This document shows positions 44,509 through 52,775 of a DNA stretch of 64,000 nt, one piece after another. Numbering within the stretch: position 1 is the stretch's first letter; the number at the start of each line of letters is the position of its first letter. The notes under the pieces were generated by a model, which searched no databases, had not been told where the DNA came from, and worked only from the letters and a program-made list of their open reading frames with translations. The translations under genes and the position numbers were made by a program. Source of the stretch: DSPP01 sp964607165 (GTDB lineage: Bacteria > Zixibacteria > MSB-5A5 > DSPP01); NCBI GenBank assembly GCA_964607165.1, contig CAZSIT010000003.1:1-64000 (forward strand), written 5' to 3'.

Positions 44509-45024
44509 GTGGTTTTGGAGGTTCGCAAATACGGCGATCCGATTTTGCGGGAAAAAGCTAAAGCGGTCGCCCTATTCGACAATAAGCTGGCCCGCCTGGC
44601 CGCCGATATGATGGAAACGATGGCGGCGGCCGCAGGCGTCGGGCTGGCGGGAAATCAGGTTGGGGTTCCCCTGCGGATTTTTGTGGCCGACACCACCAGC
44701 TTTGAGATTTCCGGTAAGAAATTTGCGGTGATAAACCCGGAGATAGTTTTTCGTTCGGAAGAAGAAATAGTTGGAGAAGAAGGATGTCTTTCGATTCCCG
44801 GAGTTTACGCCGACGTTAAACGCCCGAAAAAAATCAAGTTAGCGGGCCAAAATCTGAAAGGGGAGAAAGTAGAATTGGAGGCGGAGGAGATGATTGCACG
44901 AGTTTTTTGTCACGAGACCGATCACTTAAACGGAGTTCTGTTTATCGACCATCTTTCCACGCTGGAGCGGGAGATGCTGAAAGGGAAACTGGCCGAGGTT
45001 CGCAACAAAGCAGCGGCTCTGTGA
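44509..45024 (+). CDS. def: Peptide deformylase
   Basis: 171 residues from GTG 44509. Motif 1 is GVGLAGNQVG, with Gly for the usual second Ala. Motif 2 is EEGCLSIPG with metal ligand Cys93. Motif 3 is HETDH with His135, Glu136 and His139. It removes the N-formyl group from new proteins. Its TGA overlaps the GTG of fmt, so the enzymes for adding and removing formyl are coupled. Confidence 0.95.
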   Translation: MVLEVRKYGDPILREKAKAVALFDNKLARLAADMMETMAAAAGVGLAGNQVGVPLRIFVADTTSFEISGKKFAVINPEIVFRSEEEIVGEEGCLSIPGVYADVKRPKKIKLAGQNLKGEKVELEAEEMIARVFCHETDHLNGVLFIDHLSTLEREMLKGKLAEVRNKAAAL

Positions 45025-45962
45025 GGGTGATTTTTATGGGGACACCAGAGTTTGCCGTTCCAAGTTTGGAAGCCTTGGCGGCTTCCAAACATCAGATTGC
45101 CGGAGTTATTTCCGCTTTTCCCAAGCCTTCGGGGCGTGGGCTGAAAACGGAGGCAATGCCTGTTGCGCTGTGCGCCGGGCAGATGGGATTGGAAGTAAGG
45201 ACGCCGGAGCGGTTAAGAGACCCGGAATTTTTGGGCTGGTTTTCATCCAAGAAACCGGACGTCGGTGTGGTGGTGGCTTTTCGCTATTTGCCTAAAGAGG
45301 TTTATACTTTGCCCCGATTGGGAACCATAAACCTGCATGCCTCTCTTCTGCCCCGTTATCGCGGAGCGGCGCCAATCAACTGGGCCATCTATTGCGGGGA
45401 AACCAAAACGGGTGTCACCACTTTTCTTTTAGATGAACAAATCGATAATGGAGCTATCCTTGCCCAGCAGGAATGCCCGATTGGGCCGGAAGAAACGGCG
45501 GGAGAGCTTTCGGAAAAACTCTCCAGAATTGGTGCGGAGTTGTTACTCGAAACACTTGAGGGCTTAGAATCTGACAAGTTGAAGCCTGTTCCACAGCCGG
45601 AGGTGAGCGTTACCACCGCTCCCAAGCTGAAAAAAGAGAGCCTTTTTGTCCGCTGGGAGCATTCTGCGCAGGAAGTTCACAATCAAATCCGCGCCTTTTC
45701 GCCCGTTCCGACGGCCTGGGGGGTTTTGGGGGGAGAGGTTATCAAAATTTATAAAAGCCGCATCCTTGACAGAGAAAAATCGAACGGCAAGCCGGGCAGT
45801 TGGCAGCGTTTTGACGACCGGGTCGGCTTGGCCGTAAACTGTGGGGAGGGTGTGGTTGAATTGTTGGAGCTGTCCAAAGAAGGACGGAAAAGATTAACCG
45901 GGGCGGAATTTGCCCGAGGCCAGATGCGTCTGGCGGAAAAAACGTTTGAGCTAAATTTATGA
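45021..45962 (+). CDS. fmt: Methionyl-tRNA formyltransferase
   Basis: 313 residues from GTG 45021; this start gives the canonical MRVIFMGTPEFAVPSLEAL, while the longer frame from 44907 reads through def and is rejected. Active-site motifs INLHASLLPRYRGAAPINWAI and LDEQIDNGAIL are intact. The usual PAGRG loop reads KPSGRGLK. It formylates initiator Met-tRNA. Confidence 0.95.
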   Translation: MRVIFMGTPEFAVPSLEALAASKHQIAGVISAFPKPSGRGLKTEAMPVALCAGQMGLEVRTPERLRDPEFLGWFSSKKPDVGVVVAFRYLPKEVYTLPRLGTINLHASLLPRYRGAAPINWAIYCGETKTGVTTFLLDEQIDNGAILAQQECPIGPEETAGELSEKLSRIGAELLLETLEGLESDKLKPVPQPEVSVTTAPKLKKESLFVRWEHSAQEVHNQIRAFSPVPTAWGVLGGEVIKIYKSRILDREKSNGKPGSWQRFDDRVGLAVNCGEGVVELLELSKEGRKRLTGAEFARGQMRLAEKTFELNL

Positions 45963-47563
45963 TAAAAAATCCATTGGTTTGGTTTTCCAAAGAGAAACAG
46001 GTTAAAAAAGAGCCTCAAAAGTATTCCAAAGAAATTGTAATTAACGCCAGCGAGCATGAAACCCGCATCGCCATTCTTGAAGAGGGGCGTTTGATGGAGC
46101 TTTTGATCGAGCGTCCGGACAAAGAACGAATAGCTGGGGACCTTTTCAAAGCCAAAGTCACCTCGGTTTTGCCCGGTATGCAGGCGGCATTTTTGGACAT
46201 CGGCACCGGAAAGTCGGCCTTTTTGCATGCCTCCGATATCGGCTGGCACTATGGTTCGCAGGAAGGGGAAGAGTGGGAGGAGTTCGAGGAAGACGAGGCG
46301 CCGGAGCCGGAACGGCACCGCCACCGGGCCGCCATAGAAGAGATTCTTAAAAAAGGGGACGAGCTTTTGATTCAAGTGGTCAAGGAACAAATTGGCACCA
46401 AAGGGCCGCGGGTGACCACGGAATTATCCCTGCCCGGGCGTTTCATCGTTTTAATCCCCGGCGGAAAGTTGGTGCGGGTCTCTAAACGCATATCGAATTG
46501 GGCGGAGAAACGGCGGCTTAAAGATTTAGTGATGCGCCATTTGCCCTCCGGCTTTGGGGTCATCATTCGCACCGAGGCGGAAGGAAAGGAGGAAGGGGAT
46601 TTTACCGCCGACATCAAAAGTCTGGTACATCTCTGGAAAAAAATCACACGCCTGGCGCGGCGGGCCAAAGCTCCGGCCTTAATTCACAAGGAAAGCGGCG
46701 TCACCGCCGGCATTATCCGCGACCTTTTTACTTCGGATGTGGACCGTTTGGTGGTGGATAACAAAGAGGAGTTCCGCAAAATAGTGCGCTACGTCAAGGA
46801 AGTGGCGCCGGAACTGCGTTCCAAGGTTGCCCTCTACAACGAGCCGGTGCCCATCCTCGATTTATACGGCATCGAGCCGGAAATCGACAAGATGCTGGAG
46901 CGGAAAATCTGGCTCAAGCGGGGAGTGTATTTAATTATCGACCAGACCGAAGCGCTGGTCACCGTCGACGTGAACACAGGCCGATTTGTGGGCAAAGACA
47001 GCCAGGAGCAAACTATTTTTAAAGCCAATATGGAGGCGTCCAAAGAGATTGCGCGGCAAATCCGGCTGCGCGACATCGGCGGGCTTATCATCATCGATTT
47101 TATCGATATGCCCTCACGCGAGCACCGCCGGCGTTTGTTCGAAGAGTTTAAAAATCATATGCGCCACGACCGGTCCAAATATGCCATCAGCCCGGTTTCC
47201 GAATTCGGTTTGATTGAAATGACCCGCGAGCGGATTCGCCCCAGCTTGATGTTCACTTTTTCCGACCCCTGCCCAACCTGCACCGGGCTGGGCCGGATTT
47301 TATCCAAAGAGACTATAGCCACCAAAATGGAGCGCTGGTTTCGGCGGGCGAAGGCCGGTTCGTCTGTGAAGTCTTACAAGCTGGTCATTCATCCCTATTT
47401 GGCGGAAGCGGTGGCAGATGGCGCCGGCAATCGGGTGGCGCAGTTGTCAAAAGCTTTGCGCTTGGATATTGACGTAATCCGGGATACCTTCACTCCTCCC
47501 GACCGCTTCCGAGTGCTGGAAGCGGACACCAAAAAGGAAGTGACCGAGCTTTTTATGAAGTAG
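45959..47563 (+). CDS. rng: Ribonuclease G/E family
   Basis: 534 residues. An S1 RNA-binding domain (about 45-140) is split by an acidic insertion (EGEEWEEFEEDEAPEPE). The catalytic part has DVNTGRF, the acidic metal site GGLIIIDFIDMP and the zinc link CPTCTGLGR. Length fits RNase G rather than RNase E, with no long C-terminal scaffold. It cleaves AU-rich single-stranded RNA in rRNA and mRNA processing. Last gene of a run from radA; followed by a strong terminator. Confidence 0.93.
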   Translation: MIKNPLVWFSKEKQVKKEPQKYSKEIVINASEHETRIAILEEGRLMELLIERPDKERIAGDLFKAKVTSVLPGMQAAFLDIGTGKSAFLHASDIGWHYGSQEGEEWEEFEEDEAPEPERHRHRAAIEEILKKGDELLIQVVKEQIGTKGPRVTTELSLPGRFIVLIPGGKLVRVSKRISNWAEKRRLKDLVMRHLPSGFGVIIRTEAEGKEEGDFTADIKSLVHLWKKITRLARRAKAPALIHKESGVTAGIIRDLFTSDVDRLVVDNKEEFRKIVRYVKEVAPELRSKVALYNEPVPILDLYGIEPEIDKMLERKIWLKRGVYLIIDQTEALVTVDVNTGRFVGKDSQEQTIFKANMEASKEIARQIRLRDIGGLIIIDFIDMPSREHRRRLFEEFKNHMRHDRSKYAISPVSEFGLIEMTRERIRPSLMFTFSDPCPTCTGLGRILSKETIATKMERWFRRAKAGSSVKSYKLVIHPYLAEAVADGAGNRVAQLSKALRLDIDVIRDTFTPPDRFRVLEADTKKEVTELFMK

Positions 47564-47580
47564 GAACCGCCACTATGTTG

Positions 47581-47609
47581 AAAGCCCGCCTTCCGGCGGG
47601 CTTTTTTTT
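47581..47609 (+). terminator. Strong intrinsic terminator after rng
   Basis: AAAGCCCGCC-TTCC-GGCGGGCTTT followed by a T run: 10-bp stem with a UUCC-type loop. It closes the long plus-strand region 26742-47563 facing a minus-strand operon. Confidence 0.9.
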
Positions 47610-48126
47610 ATTGCTTTTCTTGGGGCGTGTAGAAAACCTCCAGTTCGGCTACTCCGCCAGTCGGTAGATTTCTAAGCTGTAAAGTGTTGGCTCTCTCTGC
47701 CGCCGGATAAACCAGAACTCCAAGATTAGGCAGCTCTGCAGATTGCCAAGTTTTTAGCAATTGGGTCATTTCGATTTCTGCCGAACCGCTCTTAAGACTT
47801 AGCCGACCAAAGCTGACGTGAAAGGGCGAGGCGGCGGAATCCGATAGACCGGAAAACCTCTGACCGGAAAGCCAGGGCAACAACATTGGTCTGACCAACA
47901 GGCCAAGGGACTTGCGAACTGTGTCCGGTTCAACTTTGAAGCGCAGGTAGGCCAAATCAATTCGGGCACTCTGCAATTCGGCAGGAAAGTCGATTTTAAA
48001 AAGTAACCCCGGTCTATCAAAGTTTCCTACTTTATCCGCTGAAGCGGAGACCTTGGTGGTAAGTTTTAGATTGGCAGCGTTGGCCAACGAAAGACTGAGT
48101 GCGCAAACAAAAATTAGCTTTTTCAT
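47608..48126 (-). CDS. Exported hypothetical protein (DNRLRE-like)
   Basis: 172 residues with signal peptide MKKLIFVCALSLSLANA. The mature chain is beta-rich: FPAELQSARIDLAYLRFKV and EIEMTQLLKTWQSAELPNLGVLVYP resemble the carbohydrate-binding DNRLRE/disaggregatase-type module, a tentative match. Last gene of the secreted-protein operon, 11 bases after the subtilase stop. No dockerin and no sorting tail. Confidence 0.65.
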   Translation of the reverse strand: MKKLIFVCALSLSLANAANLKLTTKVSASADKVGNFDRPGLLFKIDFPAELQSARIDLAYLRFKVEPDTVRKSLGLLVRPMLLPWLSGQRFSGLSDSAASPFHVSFGRLSLKSGSAEIEMTQLLKTWQSAELPNLGVLVYPAAERANTLQLRNLPTGGVAELEVFYTPQEKQ

Positions 48127-48137
48127 TTTTCCTCCTT

Positions 48138-51005
48138 CTATTTTAAGAATACCATCCGTTTAACTTCTCTGAATTCCGCCGTTTCCATTTTGTAGAAATA
48201 AATTCCGCTTGAGACTGAAACTCCATTTTTATCCGTCCCACCCCATTCAATTTTATGAATTCCGGCCGCTCTCTCTCCATCCACCAAAACGTTGACCCTC
48301 TGCCCGGCGATGTTGTAAATCACCAGTTTGACTTTACCGGCTTTCGGCAGAGAAAAGCTTATAGTGGTTCTCGGATTGAAGGGATTGGGGTAGTTCTGAT
48401 CCAAAGAGTATTTTAAGGGAATAGGAGCTGTCCCCGTGGAAATCCTTGCTTCACAAGGAGGCGCGCAGTCATAAAACGGCCGAAAGACTACCGGGCCGGT
48501 AAAAAATATTTGACCGGAATCTGTGTAGGATATCGAAGTAACCTCCCAGTAGTTATTTTGGGCATAGGCATTACTGCTTAGATTGTTTTCTATCGCTTTT
48601 CCCGTGCCTCGAAGAATAGAGTTGTCGCCCCCGCCGGATGACGTTCCCAGGTTAATCAGAGGAGAAGCTACTATTCTGACGTTCGGGGCACAGTTAACAG
48701 CCGTGATGGTGCTGTTTGTTACGATAGCCGAATCCACTCCCGAACCAAGAATACCCACATTCGCCAAGGGGTATGGCGGAGGACAAGTAGGATCAACTAT
48801 CTTGATTCTTGAGTTTTGAATTTTAGTTCGGCTGGCGGCCACCACCGCGGCGGTGTTAAACTGGCCGCTGTCGAGATTATTGTTGAAAGTTGAGAATTGG
48901 GTCTGCCCGTTCCACCATCCTTCCGCCCGGAAACCGAACTCGTTCCCCGTCCCCGTGCCGATGATGGTGTTACTGGAAGCCGTTCCGTACGATTTATAGA
49001 AGTTGATGCCATACTTGTTATTCCGGAAGTAACAGCCGTTCACCAAAGCATTGGCGGCGTTAAAATAAACGGCGTAATTGGTGTTATCCCGGAAGGTGTC
49101 GGCCAGAATTTTCAGGTTGGGGTTGGTGGTGCGAATCCCGTACATAAAGTTTTTCTCAAAGACACAATTTTTCACCGTGTCGTTGGCGCTGTTTTGGAAG
49201 TCCAGAGCGGCATAAGCATTCTTGAAAATGCAGTTTTCGAACTTGCCCGAACCGCCCCAGCCAATTCTTACGCTCTGCCAGTCCGAATCGCTGGGTGTGG
49301 AATTGAAGGAAATGAATTGTATCGGATTATTTGGCGCGCCTTTGGCCACAAAGGTCCCGTTCACGATTATCTCCGCTTTGTTTGGGTCGATTCCCTTGTT
49401 GAAAATATCGCCGGGGTAAAATATAAATTTCGTTCCCGGCAGGGCGGTCACCTTTTTGTTCAGAGGGATGAAAAAGTCACCGCTAACACAAACAGTGCCG
49501 GAAAGCGTGGTCTCTGCCACCGTTTTGGGAATGGTATCAAAAAAGGTTAGGGCTTTGTAGGCATTCAGCCGCCCAGTGCCCATTTTGCCAACCACTCCGT
49601 TTGCGGTGTCCTGTGCCGAGTAACGAATCGAGTCCGTCGAGCTTTTTAGTTTGCACATAATTTGCTGATTGGTCATATTTGGATAGGCCGATTTAATCAA
49701 ACCGGCCACCCCGGAAACCAGTGGGGCGGCGTGAGACGTCCCCGCACCAGTATAAAAAGTTAAACATGCCGGAGGATTTGTGATGAATGGCTCTCTGTAT
49801 CTCCAAATTGACGAGTCAGTGTCAGCGGTCCAATTCCCCAAAGGGGCGGACAGGTCAACAAACTGATTATACGAAGAGTTAGGCGTTTTTACGTCGGCCA
49901 TATTCACCCCCGCTACGGAAAGAACTTCCACCATAGCTGCTGGATAGTTTATAACGATATCATTACCGGTATTTCCTGCGGCAGCCACCTGCACAATCCC
50001 GGCGGCGTCGTTCAGCCGGATTTCCCGCAAAATCTGTCCGGCATACAAGGTATCCATCTGAATATGCCAACTCATATTGATAACGTCCGCCCCCATTTTG
50101 CGGGCATAGGCCAGCGCCAGGACTCCCCTCTCAGCAGTTCTAAAGATGCCCGACTGACATCCAGGTAACAGAGCAGGAATGGCCATAACCCGGCAATCGG
50201 GACAGGCTCCTGCTCCGCCTGCGGTATCGCCAGTAGTGGCCGCCGCTCCACTGGCAACCGCCGTTCCATGATAATTTCCCGAAACTGCCTCAATGGTATC
50301 CAACAAACCGGACATATTTCTGAAGTCAAAACCGATAACATCATCCACAAAACCATTGCCGTCATCGTCCACTCCGTTGCTGTCGCCGCCGACGCTTGAA
50401 GCCCACGGCTCCAGCTTGCCGCTGTGGTTGATATCTTCCAAACCGTTTATCCAGAACCGCGTTCTAAGGTCCGGATGCGTATAGAGAATAGGGGCATCGA
50501 TTATCGCTATCACCACGCTGGTATCCCCTTTGGTAACGTCCCAGGCCTTTTCAAATTGGCCATGGGTGCTGTCAAAGGCCCATTGGCGGCAACGAGGCGA
50601 TAGTATTCCATATCCACGATTGAATAGCGTATCGTTCGGCGTAAAATCGAGCGCCAGAGCATTGCAGAGAGAAGGGCCAACATACAAAACGCTGGGGCTG
50701 GCGCGGTAAGCGTCACTTATAGCCTGCACGTCGGTACCCTGCGGAAAGGTGATCGAATAATCATCCAGAGTGGAAGGTAAGGACAGGTGGCCGGCGAATC
50801 GAAATTCGGTGGCCCCCTTGGCACGGTTGATTGAATCAATGTAAGGAATGCCGCAGAGGGTAAAGCCGGTGGAATCCTGATAGAGCGAATCAACCGCCCC
50901 CGGCTGAAAGGTGACGTACACTTCCCGGGGGGGTTGAGCGAGGGACAGCCGCGGAACTAATATAGAAACCAGCAACATAACGGACAACTGAAAATAGCCT
51001 TTCAT
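48138..51005 (-). CDS. Secreted subtilisin-like protease with beta-helix and FlgD-like sorting tail
   Basis: 955 residues from ATG 51005 (AGGAGG upstream). Signal peptide 1-23; a propeptide-like region (about 27-110) begins VYVTFQPGAVDSLYQDSTG. The S8 catalytic domain has Asp170 (IAIIDAPILYTHPDL), His246 (YHGTAVASG, variant of HGTHVAG), Asn345 (AAGNTG) and Ser424 (GTSHAAPLVSG). Residues about 520-850 form a right-handed parallel beta-helix. The tail YSLDQNYPNPFNPRTTISFSL to VSSGIYFYKME is a FlgD-like/T9SS type-A sorting domain. Extracellular protease; substrate unknown. Confidence 0.88.
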   Translation of the reverse strand: MKGYFQLSVMLLVSILVPRLSLAQPPREVYVTFQPGAVDSLYQDSTGFTLCGIPYIDSINRAKGATEFRFAGHLSLPSTLDDYSITFPQGTDVQAISDAYRASPSVLYVGPSLCNALALDFTPNDTLFNRGYGILSPRCRQWAFDSTHGQFEKAWDVTKGDTSVVIAIIDAPILYTHPDLRTRFWINGLEDINHSGKLEPWASSVGGDSNGVDDDGNGFVDDVIGFDFRNMSGLLDTIEAVSGNYHGTAVASGAAATTGDTAGGAGACPDCRVMAIPALLPGCQSGIFRTAERGVLALAYARKMGADVINMSWHIQMDTLYAGQILREIRLNDAAGIVQVAAAGNTGNDIVINYPAAMVEVLSVAGVNMADVKTPNSSYNQFVDLSAPLGNWTADTDSSIWRYREPFITNPPACLTFYTGAGTSHAAPLVSGVAGLIKSAYPNMTNQQIMCKLKSSTDSIRYSAQDTANGVVGKMGTGRLNAYKALTFFDTIPKTVAETTLSGTVCVSGDFFIPLNKKVTALPGTKFIFYPGDIFNKGIDPNKAEIIVNGTFVAKGAPNNPIQFISFNSTPSDSDWQSVRIGWGGSGKFENCIFKNAYAALDFQNSANDTVKNCVFEKNFMYGIRTTNPNLKILADTFRDNTNYAVYFNAANALVNGCYFRNNKYGINFYKSYGTASSNTIIGTGTGNEFGFRAEGWWNGQTQFSTFNNNLDSGQFNTAAVVAASRTKIQNSRIKIVDPTCPPPYPLANVGILGSGVDSAIVTNSTITAVNCAPNVRIVASPLINLGTSSGGGDNSILRGTGKAIENNLSSNAYAQNNYWEVTSISYTDSGQIFFTGPVVFRPFYDCAPPCEARISTGTAPIPLKYSLDQNYPNPFNPRTTISFSLPKAGKVKLVIYNIAGQRVNVLVDGERAAGIHKIEWGGTDKNGVSVSSGIYFYKMETAEFREVKRMVFLK

Positions 51006-51030
51006 AAAACCTCCTCTGTTTTTAAGGGTT

Positions 51031-52488
51031 TTAGTTACATGGAAACGGATTTTCCAGAAAGATTGCATTTAACAATAGCACCACGTCCGGGGAAGTCAAT
51101 AATCCGTCGCAATTACTATCCGCGCTCTCAAACGGAGCCGAAAAGGACTGCCCCAGAAACACGGCGTTGAGCTCCAGAACAGCGTCCACGGTGGTCAGCA
51201 TCCCGTCCAGATTCAAATCCCCCTTTATCGTCGTGGGTATTCCCCAAGCGCCGAAGATATGAAGAATCTCCTCAAAGATGGGGTCGTAGCGGTCGTCGAA
51301 CCAAACCGCATAAGCCCTTCCCTTCTCGTTGACCGCCAAACTCCCCATAAAGTGTAGGTCAAAGGGAGAAAGGTTGGTCTTTTGCGCAATAACATCCGCA
51401 AAGGGGGCAAAGGACTGCCCCCCGTCCGGACTGTAGGAAAAGCAGATAAGATTTAGAAGAGTCGAGTCGGGCGGTCTGGGGTGATAGCAACGCCAGGCCA
51501 CGTAAAAGATTCCGTTCTTCCAGACCAGCGAAGGGGCCTGCCCCGCCGAACTATCCACAACAACGCTAGATGAAAAGATCTGGCCGTGATCATGGCTGAC
51601 AGAAAAACGGATGGTCCCTTGGCCAAAACGTAAATCCTGCCAGACTACACCTATTACTCCGTCTCCTATCGCAATGCTCGGTGAACCGCTTCCTGCTATG
51701 GTTGAATCGGCCGGCAAATCCGTAGCGACCGTTCGAAGAGGAAAGGTTTGGCCAGAATCATCACTCCGGCTTAGAAAGATTCTCCGATCGTTCGGCTTCC
51801 ATGCCACATAAACACGGCCGCTGTCACCGGCACCAACATCAATATCCCCTCCCAATGGAGTAGTGCTGTCGTTGATTTGAATGTTTTGAGTAAACGTCAT
51901 CCCACTATCATAGCTGGCCGCCGCAAATACCGCCCGGTGGGGTTGACCGGGTGCCGTCCTTTGATCCCGCCAGGCAATGAAAATCTGCCCCTTGCTGTTC
52001 ACCGCAATGGCCGGATTCTCCTGCCCAATTTCCGGATTCGTGTCGTCATTCACTTTTACGCCGGGAGTAAAGGTGTTACCTCCGTCCGTGGACTTGGTAA
52101 AATAAATGTCACCAGCAAGACTTTGATACGCGATGTAGATTATGCCATTCTCATCCATTTTCATGCTGGGATTGCCCCCCGGCGCCACAACCACGTTCGG
52201 CCCAAAGGACTGGCCCCCATCCGTAGATTTAGCCAGAAAAACGTGGATGCCTAAGGGAGAAGTGCGCTCCCGGCTTTCGTGCCAAACCACATAAACCGTA
52301 TCTCCCCGCGAAGCCGCAAAATGCTGGCCCGAACTGAATAAACCGAAGGCCGTACCGTCATTCGGCGGCGCGTCGGTTATCTCCACATCCCCCGAAAAGG
52401 TGTAGATGTTGGGGGATTGGGAAAAAGCGACCCCGAAAAGCAACAATACTACCCCTATGGCAATCAGGGCTGGTTTTTTAGTCGGCAT
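51031..52488 (-). CDS. Secreted sialidase-like (BNR) repeat protein with dockerin-like tail
   Basis: 485 residues; signal peptide 1-23 (ends AFSQ). Asp-box/BNR-type repeats run through about 60-400 (KSTDGGQSFGPNV, KSTDGGNTFTPGV, SYDSGMTFTQN, SHDHGQIFSSS, SPDGGQSFAPF), giving a six-bladed propeller. The tail holds KGDLNLDGMLTTVDAVLELN and DSNCDGLLTSPDVVLLLN and ends NPFPCN with Cys next to last. The catalytic residues of true sialidases could not be placed, so enzymatic activity is doubtful. It lies 25 bases upstream of the subtilase in one operon. Confidence 0.8.
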   Translation of the reverse strand: MPTKKPALIAIGVVLLLFGVAFSQSPNIYTFSGDVEITDAPPNDGTAFGLFSSGQHFAASRGDTVYVVWHESRERTSPLGIHVFLAKSTDGGQSFGPNVVVAPGGNPSMKMDENGIIYIAYQSLAGDIYFTKSTDGGNTFTPGVKVNDDTNPEIGQENPAIAVNSKGQIFIAWRDQRTAPGQPHRAVFAAASYDSGMTFTQNIQINDSTTPLGGDIDVGAGDSGRVYVAWKPNDRRIFLSRSDDSGQTFPLRTVATDLPADSTIAGSGSPSIAIGDGVIGVVWQDLRFGQGTIRFSVSHDHGQIFSSSVVVDSSAGQAPSLVWKNGIFYVAWRCYHPRPPDSTLLNLICFSYSPDGGQSFAPFADVIAQKTNLSPFDLHFMGSLAVNEKGRAYAVWFDDRYDPIFEEILHIFGAWGIPTTIKGDLNLDGMLTTVDAVLELNAVFLGQSFSAPFESADSNCDGLLTSPDVVLLLNAIFLENPFPCN

Positions 52489-52524
52489 AACCTAATCCTC
52501 TGCTTAAAAGCTAAAGCTTATTTT

Positions 52525-52749
52525 TCATAAATCAACACAAATCCTGCCGCCGTTGGCCCTGTTGACCGAATCGATGTAGGCAATTCCGCAGCAGGTATGA
52601 CCGGTGGAATCCTGATAGAGCGAATTGACCGCACCGGGCTGAAACCTGACATACACTTTCCCGGGGACATAATTCTGCACCCCACTTAAGGGGGAGGCCG
52701 TCAGAACCATTGCGGCCAAAAGAACCAAGAATAAAAAAGAGCGTTTCAT
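52525..52749 (-). pseudogene. Truncated copy of the subtilase N-terminus
   Basis: 74 residues from ATG 52749 (AGGAGG upstream): signal peptide, then VPGKVYVRFQPGAVNSLYQ and CGIAYIDSVNRANGG. The matching part of the subtilase at 48138-51005 reads VYVTFQPGAVDSLYQ and CGIPYIDSINRAKGA. Similarity stops abruptly after this point and the frame ends RICVDL. It is a gene remnant from a duplication, or a short secreted propeptide-like protein. It sits in the same operon, 35 bases before the propeller gene. Confidence 0.75.
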
Positions 52750-52775
52750 AAATCCTCCTATGAAAAAGTTTAGGT

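Noticed and set aside
44907..45020. Longer fmt start at 44907
   Set aside because: The extension reads through def in another frame and has no family similarity; GTG 45021 gives the canonical N-terminus.
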